From: an uncultured euryarchaeote
GTDB lineage: Archaea > Thermoplasmatota > Poseidoniia > Poseidoniales > Thalassarchaeaceae
Reading direction: 5' to 3'
NCBI GenBank assembly: GCA_937897085.1
Contig: CALCOR010000051.1
Span: 1 to 7,743, forward strand
DNA: 7,743 nucleotides
In this document: piece by piece, positions 1 to 6,423 of the stretch
Numbering within the stretch: position 1 is the first letter of the stretch
Layout: each line of letters starts with the position of its first letter
The notes under the pieces: generated by a model
What the model saw: the letters and a program-made list of their open reading frames with translations, nothing else
What the model was told of the DNA's origin: nothing
The model's database searches: none
Translations under genes and position numbers: made by a program

Positions 1-1011
1 ACCATTGATCATGATGTAAAGGTCCGGTTTGCCCGGGGCCCACGCCTGCCATGCGAAGACCAACTCCTGCTTCTGGTTGGGGGCCATGTCGGCAATCCAC
101 TGGCTCTCGTATATCTGGAACCGGCCATCGTCCAACTCTTCCAGGAAGGTCACGTTCACCGTGCCCATGGTCGTGCCGTCGTTGCGCATAGTCACCTTGA
201 TGACGACGTCCTCGTTCACATACGGCCTCACAATATCGACCTCGAACTTGGTCACCGTGGGGATGAACACGCGAATCAGCAACTGTGGAGCGCGCGGGGT
301 GTCTGCGGTTCCATCGCCGAACAACTCGTTACCCGCCAGGTCATGCCCTTCCAACCAGATGGCGATCTGGTCGCCCGATTGCAAGGTGACGCCTGCGGAC
401 GGAGTCAAGTTGACATCTCCTGAGTAGGTCCAGATGTCGCCGATGTGCGACTCGAGCGGGATCGGATGAGAGCCACCTGAGCCGATGATCTGCAGGCCGC
501 CACGCAGGTAGATCCAGCGCACGATCAGGTCGACGCCCTCGGGCATGCCGCCCGCCTCGATGACGTTGACGCGTACGGGCACACCCTCCAACCGGTCGGT
601 CTCGACTGCAGTGAGGATGCCGGGCGCGAATCCTGGGACTGGGGGAGTGCTGTCGATGGACAGCGAGATGTCGAGGTTAGGCGCGCTGGTGACCGTGCCG
701 GGGATGTTTAGGATGTCGAGCGTGACTGGGAGGGCAGTGGTGGAGGGATAACCCACGGGAACAGACATCGACAGGTTGAACTCCGCCTCTGCGAGGTTGA
801 TGGTGGTCGATTCGAGGACACCGTTAGCTGACATCGCTGCGAACAGTTGGAGGCCATCGGGGATCTCTGGCAGGGGTGCGCCGGAACCGGCATAGATGAC
901 GGCACCTGTGATTGCGAACATGTCACCCTTACCCAGGTGCAGCCGGTCAGGGCCGGATTGTGAGAGGGGCTCGGTGAGGTCATGGAGCATATGCACGTCA
1001 GCAGTCAGTTG
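1..1011 (-). repeat. Super-repeat unit 2 (X2-Y2-Z2), cut by the window edge; Z2 is CARDB-like
   Basis: Residues 1684-2020. X2 (LTADVHMLHDLTE onward) matches X1 at an offset of 398. Y2 starts at STPPVPG (P1806), offset 397 from Y1, and carries WLEGHDLAG (1902-1910), offset 389. Z2 (from about 1933, VFIPTVTKFEVD) contains TMRNDGTTMGTVNVTF and a later APNQKQELVFAWQAW. This is the usual look of a CARDB/Ig-like domain: an N-x-G turn, a V-x-V-x-F strand, then V-x-W. The unit is truncated only by the end of the window. Confidence 0.6.
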
Positions 1012-4000
1012 ATGATCCAACTTCCAGCGCAGCACGCCGAGGTTGTTCTCGGAGATCACGGTCTGTGTGTCGTCGACGATCTGCACCGCGGGCATCATCC
1101 AGTTGTTCCCAAAGGCGTTAGGGAAATCCCAGTCGACCAAGAAGGTCATCTCGACGAGCGTGGTGGTATCAGTCACCGGGGTGATGCTGCCGGAGATGGG
1201 AGTGACGAAGCTGTGCTGGGCGCCCGTGAGCACCTGTTCGCGCGGGTCGAAGTGCAACTCACCAATCGGAGCTGAAGGCACCCCAGTGAGGTACACGATG
1301 ATGTCGTCGAGCGTCCTGATGCCATTCGAGTCCTCCACATGCATCGAGACGGTGTGTTGCTGTCCGGCGAGCAGATAGTCGTCCACCGTGCTCAACGACA
1401 GAGTGGATGTGTGCAGGGAGGTGGGCATTTCCATCCCAATGACAACAGTGGCCTTGTCTTCGTCCAAGCCGGGGCCACCGCTGCCGATGAACTGGTGACC
1501 CGCCCAATCGGTGCCCTCTATCCACAGGCTGACATTGCCGTTGGTTGGCACCTGTGTCACAGAGAAGCCGTCGAACAGGACCGTCTGCTCTGCGCTCATG
1601 CCGGCCATCGACAACTGCTTGGTCGTCGTCTGGTATTCGTCGAGGTCAGGGATGCCGTCGTCATTGCCATCGTCAACTCCCTCGCGCCAGTAGTAGAGGG
1701 TGACCTCTTCTCCGAGTGCCTGCAAATCGCTGAGCGTCACCCGCAAGGAGAGCGCTGAGAACGGCTCCCAGACGTAGCCGTTGGCATCGAGCAGGCCGTT
1801 GCTGGTGAGCACCTGTAGATTCCCCGCCACAGGGGGGGAGATGTCTGATACCACTACGACGGTGTCAAGCGGTCCGGTGTTGTCATCAGCATTGTTGGTG
1901 CCGCTCGCCGGGCCTACGCGCACTATCCGCGGGATGATGGTGTACAGGTCGGAATCGACGGGCACGGTGAGCGTGCCACTGAACGAGCCGTTATCGTGAC
2001 CTGCGAGCACGCTGTCGACACCAGAGAAATCCACGCCGACGCTGTAATCGTTGGTCTTGGGGCGCTCGGCCACGGTGTTCTGGAAGCGAACAGTACCGGA
2101 GAGCGCCAAGTCCGAGCCGCCCTCAACGTAGAAATCCTGGTTCGGGTTGATGGGGATGATGCGGCCGAACTGGTCGCGCACCTCGAACAGGTCGATCGCC
2201 AGGTCGTTCTCGACCGCCGAGATGCCCGGGCCGCCTGATGTGGCGAACGCCGGAGACAGCCCCTCACCAGTCTGGTTCAGGCCGCGCACCATCCAGTCGA
2301 TCTGGTCGACATCATCCCACAACCATGTGACATCGAAACGCCACTTGACCTCCCAGTTGCCGTTGACCTCGCTGACACTGGAAGTGGAGTCCAACGGCGC
2401 GCGCATGCTGCCCCACACCTGACTGAACGTCCCACCCGAGGCCAGGTCGGTGACCTCGAAGTGGACGTCGTCGCCGTCCGAACCGTTGCCGATGAGCACG
2501 ATGCGACCGACCTGCGAATTGTCGGTCAAGTGGTGATGGCGAGTGACGATCTCGTAGATCTCCCGATTCGGGAAGAAGGTGGATGGCACGCTGAAGGGCA
2601 GGTTGGTGATCATCTGCTCGTGGTAGATGGAACCGCTGAGCACCAGCGCACCCTCGTCGGCCTGCACTGTGACTGGAATCGTCACTGATGCCGGGATGGA
2701 TCCACCCAACTGGTCGGCGTGGTAGTCGTACAACTGCTGCGTCAAGTCGGTCACGTTCTCAGTGATGCTGTAGCCCATGGTCACCGACAGGATGTCCAGC
2801 GTCTGGGTGAGACCGGAGGTGAACTCGATGTCCACCTGTCTGTACTGCCTTCCTGTGCTGCTGTCCGTCCAACTCGGCTGCACGCTGTTGATCGCGTTGA
2901 GCATCGCATTGGACAGCGGCGCGTACAGGATTCCGGACTCTCCAGAGTTCCAGGTGTGCGCCGCGCTGTTCTCCACGCTCATCTGCAATCCTGTCGAGAG
3001 TGGGGAAGAGGGCTGAATGGCCACGATACCGCTCGTGGTTGTGGCATCAGCGGGGATGAGCACCTCGATGCTCGGCCCACTGGCATCGGCGGTCAAGGTA
3101 GCCGTGGTCGTGTTTGCCGAAGACTGGTGGATCAGCGACTGCCAGCCGTAGTGACCGAAGTATCCCGAATAGGGGAACTCCCAGTCGATGCCGCCATCGT
3201 CGGTGACGTCGACCGTCGGGTTGAGCGCCGGCTGGAGCATGTCGCCGGCCGCTGTCGACCACTCGAGGTAGCCGTTCGGAGCGATGGTGTAGCGTACGCC
3301 GAACCCGGGTTCGCGGCTGGAGAAGTTGAGCGTCGAGGTGAGTCCGCCGGTGGATGAGATGGCGCCACGAGAATCGGTGATGGCGGTGGTAACACCTTGG
3401 CCGTTGCCGCTGAAGTCGATGTACTGGATTGGCACTGTGGAAGGTACGAACGGCGAGATGATGGTCGCCGGGGTGGCTCCGGGGTTGGTCCAGTTACCGT
3501 TGCTGAACTGCAGTCCAGGGTCGATGGCCCACCCGTTGGGGACGAACTCCTGGGACTCGAACATGCGCACCGAGCCGTAGTGCAGGTGCCGCACCGTGGG
3601 CGAGACGAACGGGTCGTTGGTCCCCATGTTCACCCGCAGGCGCACGGACGGGTAGGTGTCACGATCAATGCCGGCCAGCGATATCGGGAAGGTGAGATTG
3701 TCGTAGCCGTCTAGTGTGATCCCTCCAGTATCGGTCACGCTCCCGGAAACCCACGTCCCGGAGGGGATGTCGGCAGCGATGTCGATGAATCCCAGTCCAA
3801 GAGCATCGACGTTGACGGTCGGGCTCAGCCATGACCCCTGTGATTCGAAGAAATCGACCTCGACGCCGATCTCATCCAGATACCATCCGTCGTAGCTGAT
3901 GACGCTGTCCGATGCGAACGTGAACCGGAACTGCAGAGAACTCCCCGTATATGCGGTGAGGTCCGCGGTTTCGGTCTCCCATGGGATGGTAGCACCCTGG

Positions 4001-6060
4001 CAACTGAAGGCACCGGTGTTGACGAACTGACGGCCGTCGAACACATCGAGGTTGGACAGCGCGTGAGTGCCGAAGGTGATTGCGCCGTCGTACCAACTCG
4101 TTCCGTTGGTCGGTGTCGGATTGAAGTAAGTCCAGGTTCCATTGTTCACCTTGATGAACACCGCACCGCCGTCCCAGCCATCTTCGGAGCAGCGCCAGTG
4201 GTCGAACGTGAGCCGAGCACTGGCACCGTTCGGGATGGTGTAGGTGGGAGTGAACAGGTGCGTCTCCTCGCTGCCATCGTATCCGCCATCGAGGTCCACT
4301 CCGAACCCGTAGTTGCCCGCAGGCCAGGCTGCAGGTCCGAACCCGTTGGCGTTGCTCACGAACCCGTACTCCCAGACATCTCCACTTCCAGAGTTGCTGA
4401 CCGTCCAGCCACCTGGTGGGAATGATGGTGAATCCTCGAAGCCGTATGTCTCGAGCAGCCCACCCTGACCTATGATGAGGTACACCCAGTCCTCGATTGT
4501 CGTGCCGATTCCATAGTGGAACGCCGTTGAGGAACTGGTCAGGTGGTCATCGAAATAGACTGTCGAGTTGTTGGCGGCCCCCGAAAGCACCTGTATGCGA
4601 TCCAAGGTTAGCCCCTCCTGAGCATCCATCGTCCCACCATACTGGACTGAACTGTCGGTGTCAACGCGGTAGCGCAGGTATACTGTGGACTGGTTGTGGA
4701 AGGCGGTGGGGATGGCCAGATCGAGATTGACGAAGCCGTTGGTCTGGTCAGTGTAGGTCGTGTTACCGATGGTGTATCCGCTTCCGGGGATTGCACCTGA
4801 ACGACTGCGGCAGGCGGTGGTCGTGATGTTGGTGGTGCTGGAGATGTCCGTCCAGGTGTTGTTGTTCGCCGAGAGTTCGACACAGAAGTTGTCCCATCCT
4901 GAACCCTCAAGATCCCATTCCAGTCTGGTGCGCAGGATCGAGTTGCCGGCGACACCTGAGAGATTGAGCGGTTGGTTGAGCTGCAGGGCACCGATGGCGC
5001 TGTTGGAGTAGAGGCAAGTGCCTGTTCCGCCCGTTGCGTAGCACCCATGGTGCCAATACCCCAAGCCAGCACCGATGTTCTGTACCGTGATGTTGTCGAT
5101 GAACCAGCCCGGCCTGACCGTGCTGTTCTGGTCTGTCCATATGCGGAAGCGGAAGTTGATGTTCGTCGCGTTGTTGATGCCGGTCAGGTTGTCCAAATCG
5201 AAGACGGAGTGCTCCCAACCGGAATAGACTGTCTTCGCGAACACAGGGAATCCATGACTGCCGTTACCGCTCTGGTTGGTGCCCGCAGGGACAGCCGCGC
5301 TCGGCGAGATGGTGTTGTTGTAACCGGCCACTGGCTCGAGCCAGGTCCAAGAGCCGTTGTCGAGTTTGTATTCCAGCCATACGCCGTCCATGTCGCCGTT
5401 GATGTTGCTCGGGGTGTGGACGTGATACCAGTGATCGAACTCAAACGTGAAGTTGCTGATCGGTGACGGAAGGGTGAATGCAGTCCCGGACAGCCACGCA
5501 TCACTACCCTGTGGAACGCCACCGTTCGGGTTGGTTCCGACGACCAGACCGCCCTCGGTCGCATTCGCCGGAATTGTGCCGTTAGCGACGGTATTGCCAC
5601 CGTTGGGGGCCGGAGTACCAGAGTAATTCAGGGCGGAGGGGATCCAGGAAACTCCTGTGCCCCCGCTGGTCATTCCCGCAGCGAGTTGGTAGGAGGGGGC
5701 GCTGTTGAACGAGTCGACGTTCCCGTAGGACCCGTTCGGGCTCAACGACAGCATGCTACCGAAGTGTTCTGCGGTGGTGCGCGTGAATGCCCCGGAGGTG
5801 AAGTTCGCACCGGCGGTCGAGTCATCCCAAGAAGAACCGTTTCCGAGACTGGGCATCGCATCTTCGCCGACCAGCATCCAGCTGTCGAGGATGGTCGCGT
5901 TGCCCGGCACCTCCCAGCCGTCAACTGTGACTGCACCGCCAGAAGATCCGACCGCCCCAGGTCCTGACCAATGAGAGTAGTCCGCGGCAGCGAGCGGGGC
6001 GGTGAGCATCAGCGAGAGGATGACAATTGGGACGAAACTGCCTCGACGTGATGCCTGCAT
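1..6060 (-). CDS. Giant secreted multi-domain beta-sandwich surface protein (N-terminal 2020 residues, partial)
   Basis: One reading frame stays open from ATG 6060 to base 1 without a stop, so at least 2020 residues are encoded and the C-terminus is missing. The start is the first ATG after an in-frame TGA at 6109-6111. It has a GGAG motif 8 bases upstream and opens a clear signal peptide (residues 1-26). In order I see an N-terminal module (27-117), three MAM/choice-of-anchor-J-like jelly rolls (about 118-327, 335-494, 538-740), a beta module (742-835), a D-D-G-G-x-D-W module (about 940-975), and a long Ig-like array (about 1150-2020) built from roughly 398-residue units. No catalytic motif is visible. 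All six cysteines fall in jelly rolls 2 and 3. N-x-S/T sites are dense, with about two dozen in the first 520 residues. In these families such domains mediate binding to glycans, cells or proteins. An attachment or surface-layer-associated role is inference. The missing C-terminus could hold a membrane anchor or a peptidase. Confidence 0.93.
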   Translation of the reverse strand, partial: MQASRRGSFVPIVILSLMLTAPLAAADYSHWSGPGAVGSSGGAVTVDGWEVPGNATILDSWMLVGEDAMPSLGNGSSWDDSTAGANFTSGAFTRTTAEHFGSMLSLSPNGSYGNVDSFNSAPSYQLAAGMTSGGTGVSWIPSALNYSGTPAPNGGNTVANGTIPANATEGGLVVGTNPNGGVPQGSDAWLSGTAFTLPSPISNFTFEFDHWYHVHTPSNINGDMDGVWLEYKLDNGSWTWLEPVAGYNNTISPSAAVPAGTNQSGNGSHGFPVFAKTVYSGWEHSVFDLDNLTGINNATNINFRFRIWTDQNSTVRPGWFIDNITVQNIGAGLGYWHHGCYATGGTGTCLYSNSAIGALQLNQPLNLSGVAGNSILRTRLEWDLEGSGWDNFCVELSANNNTWTDISSTTNITTTACRSRSGAIPGSGYTIGNTTYTDQTNGFVNLDLAIPTAFHNQSTVYLRYRVDTDSSVQYGGTMDAQEGLTLDRIQVLSGAANNSTVYFDDHLTSSSTAFHYGIGTTIEDWVYLIIGQGGLLETYGFEDSPSFPPGGWTVSNSGSGDVWEYGFVSNANGFGPAAWPAGNYGFGVDLDGGYDGSEETHLFTPTYTIPNGASARLTFDHWRCSEDGWDGGAVFIKVNNGTWTYFNPTPTNGTSWYDGAITFGTHALSNLDVFDGRQFVNTGAFSCQGATIPWETETADLTAYTGSSLQFRFTFASDSVISYDGWYLDEIGVEVDFFESQGSWLSPTVNVDALGLGFIDIAADIPSGTWVSGSVTDTGGITLDGYDNLTFPISLAGIDRDTYPSVRLRVNMGTNDPFVSPTVRHLHYGSVRMFESQEFVPNGWAIDPGLQFSNGNWTNPGATPATIISPFVPSTVPIQYIDFSGNGQGVTTAITDSRGAISSTGGLTSTLNFSSREPGFGVRYTIAPNGYLEWSTAAGDMLQPALNPTVDVTDDGGIDWEFPYSGYFGHYGWQSLIHQSSANTTTATLTADASGPSIEVLIPADATTTSGIVAIQPSSPLSTGLQMSVENSAAHTWNSGESGILYAPLSNAMLNAINSVQPSWTDSSTGRQYRQVDIEFTSGLTQTLDILSVTMGYSITENVTDLTQQLYDYHADQLGGSIPASVTIPVTVQADEGALVLSGSIYHEQMITNLPFSVPSTFFPNREIYEIVTRHHHLTDNSQVGRIVLIGNGSDGDDVHFEVTDLASGGTFSQVWGSMRAPLDSTSSVSEVNGNWEVKWRFDVTWLWDDVDQIDWMVRGLNQTGEGLSPAFATSGGPGISAVENDLAIDLFEVRDQFGRIIPINPNQDFYVEGGSDLALSGTVRFQNTVAERPKTNDYSVGVDFSGVDSVLAGHDNGSFSGTLTVPVDSDLYTIIPRIVRVGPASGTNNADDNTGPLDTVVVVSDISPPVAGNLQVLTSNGLLDANGYVWEPFSALSLRVTLSDLQALGEEVTLYYWREGVDDGNDDGIPDLDEYQTTTKQLSMAGMSAEQTVLFDGFSVTQVPTNGNVSLWIEGTDWAGHQFIGSGGPGLDEDKATVVIGMEMPTSLHTSTLSLSTVDDYLLAGQQHTVSMHVEDSNGIRTLDDIIVYLTGVPSAPIGELHFDPREQVLTGAQHSFVTPISGSITPVTDTTTLVEMTFLVDWDFPNAFGNNWMMPAVQIVDDTQTVISENNLGVLRWKLDHQLTADVHMLHDLTEPLSQSGPDRLHLGKGDMFAITGAVIYAGSGAPLPEIPDGLQLFAAMSANGVLESTTINLAEAEFNLSMSVPVGYPSTTALPVTLDILNIPGTVTSAPNLDISLSIDSTPPVPGFAPGILTAVETDRLEGVPVRVNVIEAGGMPEGVDLIVRWIYLRGGLQIIGSGGSHPIPLESHIGDIWTYSGDVNLTPSAGVTLQSGDQIAIWLEGHDLAGNELFGDGTADTPRAPQLLIRVFIPTVTKFEVDIVRPYVNEDVVIKVTMRNDGTTMGTVNVTFLEELDDGRFQIYESQWIADMAPNQKQELVFAWQAWAPGKPDLYIMING
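1012..2205 (-). repeat. Super-repeat unit 1 (blocks X1-Y1-Z1)
   Basis: Residues about 1286-1683, the one complete copy in view. X1 (1286-1408) is a beta-sandwich ending just before S-P-P-V-A-G. Y1 (1409-1544) begins at that PPVAG and contains WIEGTDWAG (1513-1521). Z1 (1545-1683) begins near EMPTS and contains H1574 and W1644. Each landmark has a counterpart 388-398 residues later. The block order X-Y-Z is kept, which argues for duplication of a three-domain cassette rather than of single Ig domains. Confidence 0.6.
1636..1674 (-). other. Thrombospondin-3-like acidic loop (candidate Ca2+ site)
   Basis: Residues 1463-1475 read DDGNDDGIPDLDE. This is the D-x-N-x-D-G-I-x-D-x-x-E spacing of thrombospondin type-3 repeats and related calcium-binding loops, followed by an aromatic (Y1476). 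It sits in Y1 and is absent from the matching place in Y2. Calcium binding is inferred from the motif. Confidence 0.6.
2206..2613 (-). repeat. Ig-like array, leading block Z0
   Basis: Residues about 1150-1285. Landmarks are H1177-L-T-D followed by a hydrophobic strand, and W1236 then WRFDVTW (W1240-W1246). They align with H1574-V-E-D and TFLVDW (W1644) in block Z1 at offsets of 397 and 398 residues. It is the first visible copy of the Z block. The repeat is at protein level only and strongly diverged, so nucleotide dot plots may miss it. Confidence 0.5.
3136..3243 (-). other. Module: acidic D-D-G-G-x-D-W beta-turn motif
   Basis: Residues about 940-975, centred on D954-D955-G956-G957-I958-D959-W960-E961-F962 and followed by a Tyr/Gly-rich GYFGHYGW segment. 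The same arrangement, acidic turn then [ED]-W-x-F then a Gly-rich G-S/Y-F-G-H, occurs in the divergent plus-strand protein at residues 91-110. This shared element links the two genes. Calcium binding is possible from the clustered Asp residues but not shown. Confidence 0.5.
3556..3837 (-). other. Module: SPT...TYPSVRLRV...SPTV beta repeat
   Basis: Residues about 742-835 follow jelly roll 3 directly. Two internal SPTV strands flank a PSGTWVSGSVTDTGG strand, a FPISLAGIDRDTYPSVRLRV core and a closing HLHYGSVRMFE. I do not recognise a named family. From memory, similar arrangements recur in secreted proteins of marine Euryarchaeota; that is unverified. It reads as one beta-sandwich spacer or binding unit. 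Confidence 0.4.
3841..4449 (-). other. Domain: choice-of-anchor-J-like jelly roll 3
   Basis: Residues about 538-740. It opens with the canonical YGFEDSPSFPPGGWTVSN (G-F-E-x-S ... F-P-P-G-W), continues with WEYGF, a G-x-D-x-D-G-G-Y-D turn, ARLTFDHWRCSEDGWDGGAV and LQFRFTFASD, and closes with DGWYLDEIGVEV (G725, W726, D729). This is the best-preserved of the three copies. C624 and C687 are its only cysteines and probably pair with each other. Confidence 0.75.
4579..5058 (-). other. Domain: degenerate jelly roll 2 with four cysteines
   Basis: Residues about 335-494. The strands LRTRLEWDLEGSGWDNFCVELS and VYLRYRVDTDSS, then the closing LTLDRIQVLSG, parallel the layout of jelly roll 1, but the domain is shorter and the closing G-W-x-x-D is degraded to L-T-L-D-R. 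Cysteines are C340, C349, C393 and C417. An even number in one exported module suggests two disulfides, though the pairing cannot be read from sequence. Confidence 0.55.
5080..5709 (-). other. Domain: MAM / choice-of-anchor-J-like jelly roll 1
   Basis: Residues about 118-327. Diagnostic strands visible are FTFEFDHWYH (204-213), a DGVWLEYKLDNGSWTWL stretch, GWEHSVFDLD, NINFRFRIWTD and GWFIDNITV (318-326). This order, beginning with a 'separate from background' strand and ending in G-W-[FY]-[IL]-D-[ND], is typical of the concanavalin-A-like domains found in M6 immune-inhibitor-A-type peptidases and in choice-of-anchor-J proteins. In those families the fold is a non-catalytic binding or accessory module. 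This copy has no cysteine. Confidence 0.7.
5983..6060 (-). other. Signal peptide of the minus-strand giant protein
   Basis: Residues 1-26 have the classic Sec layout: a short basic n-region with R5 and R6, a hydrophobic core from about F9 to L19 (FVPIVILSLML), and a small-residue c-region (APLAAA) followed by D27. Cleavage after A26 is the likeliest choice. This places the rest of the protein outside the cytoplasmic membrane. Confidence 0.85.
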
Positions 6061-6068
6061 CGCTCTCT

Positions 6069-6072
6069 CTCC
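6069..6072 (-). promoter_or_regulatory. Shine-Dalgarno-like GGAG for the giant minus-strand gene
   Basis: Reading on the minus strand, GGAG at 6072-6069 lies 8 bases before the ATG at 6060, within a purine-rich GGAGAGAGAG tract. It is complementary to part of the CCUCC anti-SD at the 3' end of archaeal 16S rRNA and supports the chosen start. Leadered translation is implied, which fits transcription starting well upstream, possibly at the tRNA-Thr promoter. Confidence 0.5.
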
Positions 6073-6108
6073 GGTATACGCTGGCTGTGAGAGATTCGCT
6101 ATTGAACC

Positions 6109-6147
6109 TCACGCAGGCGTGCGAGCGAGCGCGCGAGCGCCTCGTGA
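6109..6147 (-). other. GC-rich, partly palindromic leader between tRNA-Thr and the giant CDS
   Basis: This stretch is built from overlapping GCGAGC/GAGCGC units. It has two small inverted repeats (CACG...CGTG at 6110-6121 and CGAG-CGC-CTCG at 6134-6144), and the outer TCACG (6109-6113) can pair with CGTGA (6143-6147). It starts two bases beyond the encoded CCA of tRNA-Thr. It could be a processing or termination structure or a structured 5' leader. No T-run follows it on the minus strand, so an intrinsic terminator of the usual archaeal type is not supported. Confidence 0.3.
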
Positions 6148-6148
6148 A

Positions 6149-6223
6149 TGGAGCCACTGGCGAGATTTGAACTCGCGATCTACGCCTTACCAAGGCGTCG
6201 CTATACCCCTAAGCCACAGTGGC
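6149..6223 (-). tRNA. trnT: tRNA-Thr(GGU) with encoded CCA
   Basis: On the minus strand the gene begins GCCACTG (6223-6217) and closes with CAGTGGC (6159-6153), giving a perfect 7-bp acceptor stem. The anticodon stem ACGCC/GGCGT is perfect around the loop TTGGTAA, so the anticodon is GGT at 6191-6189, reading ACC and ACU. The variable region is AGATC. The T-arm is GCGAG-TTCAAAT-CTCGC, and the D-arm has a short 3-bp stem. The discriminator (base 6152) is U73 followed by genomic CCA (6151-6149). U73 fits archaeal threonyl-tRNA identity and differs from bacterial A73. No intron is present. It lies 88 bases upstream of the giant minus-strand ORF in the same direction. Confidence 0.96.
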
Positions 6224-6340
6224 AACGAGGTCGCCGAGCAGCGAATTCGACTTAATCGTGTCCATGTAACAGAACGCTGGACGTCTCCCCTGCTTCTAAC
6301 ATCGACAGCATCAAGGCTGGTGTGAGAATGGCCCGTCGAA
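6224..6340. other. Divergent intergenic region between the two tRNA genes
   Basis: These 117 bases must hold the promoters of both divergent transcription units. Apart from the ATTAAG candidate for tRNA-Thr, I see no clear TATA box. The stretch CTTCTAACATCG (6291-6302) is about 40-50 bases before tRNA-Ser, too far for a standard TATA box. No ORF of note and no convincing small RNA was recognised. Confidence 0.6.
6251..6256 (-). promoter_or_regulatory. Candidate TATA element for tRNA-Thr
   Basis: On the minus strand ATTAAG (6256-6251), within an AT-rich CGATTAAGTCGAATTC patch, lies 28-33 bases before the first base of mature tRNA-Thr. That is close to the spacing of an archaeal TATA box. It is the most AT-rich patch in the divergent tRNA intergenic region. 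No equally convincing BRE or TATA was found for tRNA-Ser. This is a weak match, reported as a candidate only. Confidence 0.25.
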
Positions 6341-6423
6341 GCCGAGGTCGCATAGCCTGGTATCGCGCATGACTGGAAATCATGTGGGCTCGTCCCGCGG
6401 GAGTTCAAATCTCCCCCTCGGCG
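6341..6423 (+). tRNA. trnS: tRNA-Ser(GGA)
   Basis: The acceptor stem is GCCGAGG (6341-6347) with CCTCGGC (6416-6422), 7 bp, with discriminator G73 (6423) as in serine tRNAs generally. The anticodon stem is CATGA/TCATG around the loop CTGGAAA, giving anticodon GGA at 6375-6377, which reads UCC and UCU. The long variable arm (6385-6398, GGG/CCC stem) marks it as class II, and the T-arm is GGGAG-TTCAAAT-CTCCC. The bases after G73 are CCT, so CCA is not encoded here, unlike the neighbouring tRNA-Thr. The D-stem is imperfect, with G10-C25 and C11-G24 but A12 facing C23. The gene reads toward the plus-strand CDS, which starts 74 bases downstream. Confidence 0.95.

Noticed and set aside
1831..1840. 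A run of seven G (1832-1838) as a possible frameshift or phase-variation tract
   Set aside because: The same frame gives sensible Ig-like sequence on both sides (VVVSDIS then PPVAGN). One seven-base run alone does not support phase variation.
2719..3357. A 212-codon plus-strand open frame, and many shorter ones across 1-5970, antisense to the giant gene
   Set aside because: They lie opposite a continuous 2020-codon frame with signal peptide and recognisable domains. Their Arg/Val/Gly-rich products show no domains. Strong G/C bias at codon third positions removes stops on the other strand and produces such shadows.
1..6060. M6-type secreted peptidase suggested by the immune-inhibitor-A-like jelly rolls
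   Set aside because: No HExxH or other catalytic motif is present in the 2020 visible residues. The accessory fold alone does not make a peptidase. A catalytic domain outside the window cannot be excluded.
6061..6340. Integrase attachment site or mobile island boundary at the tRNA genes
   Set aside because: No second copy of either tRNA 3' end, no integrase and no transposase appear in the window. Kept only as an alternative explanation within the tRNA finding.
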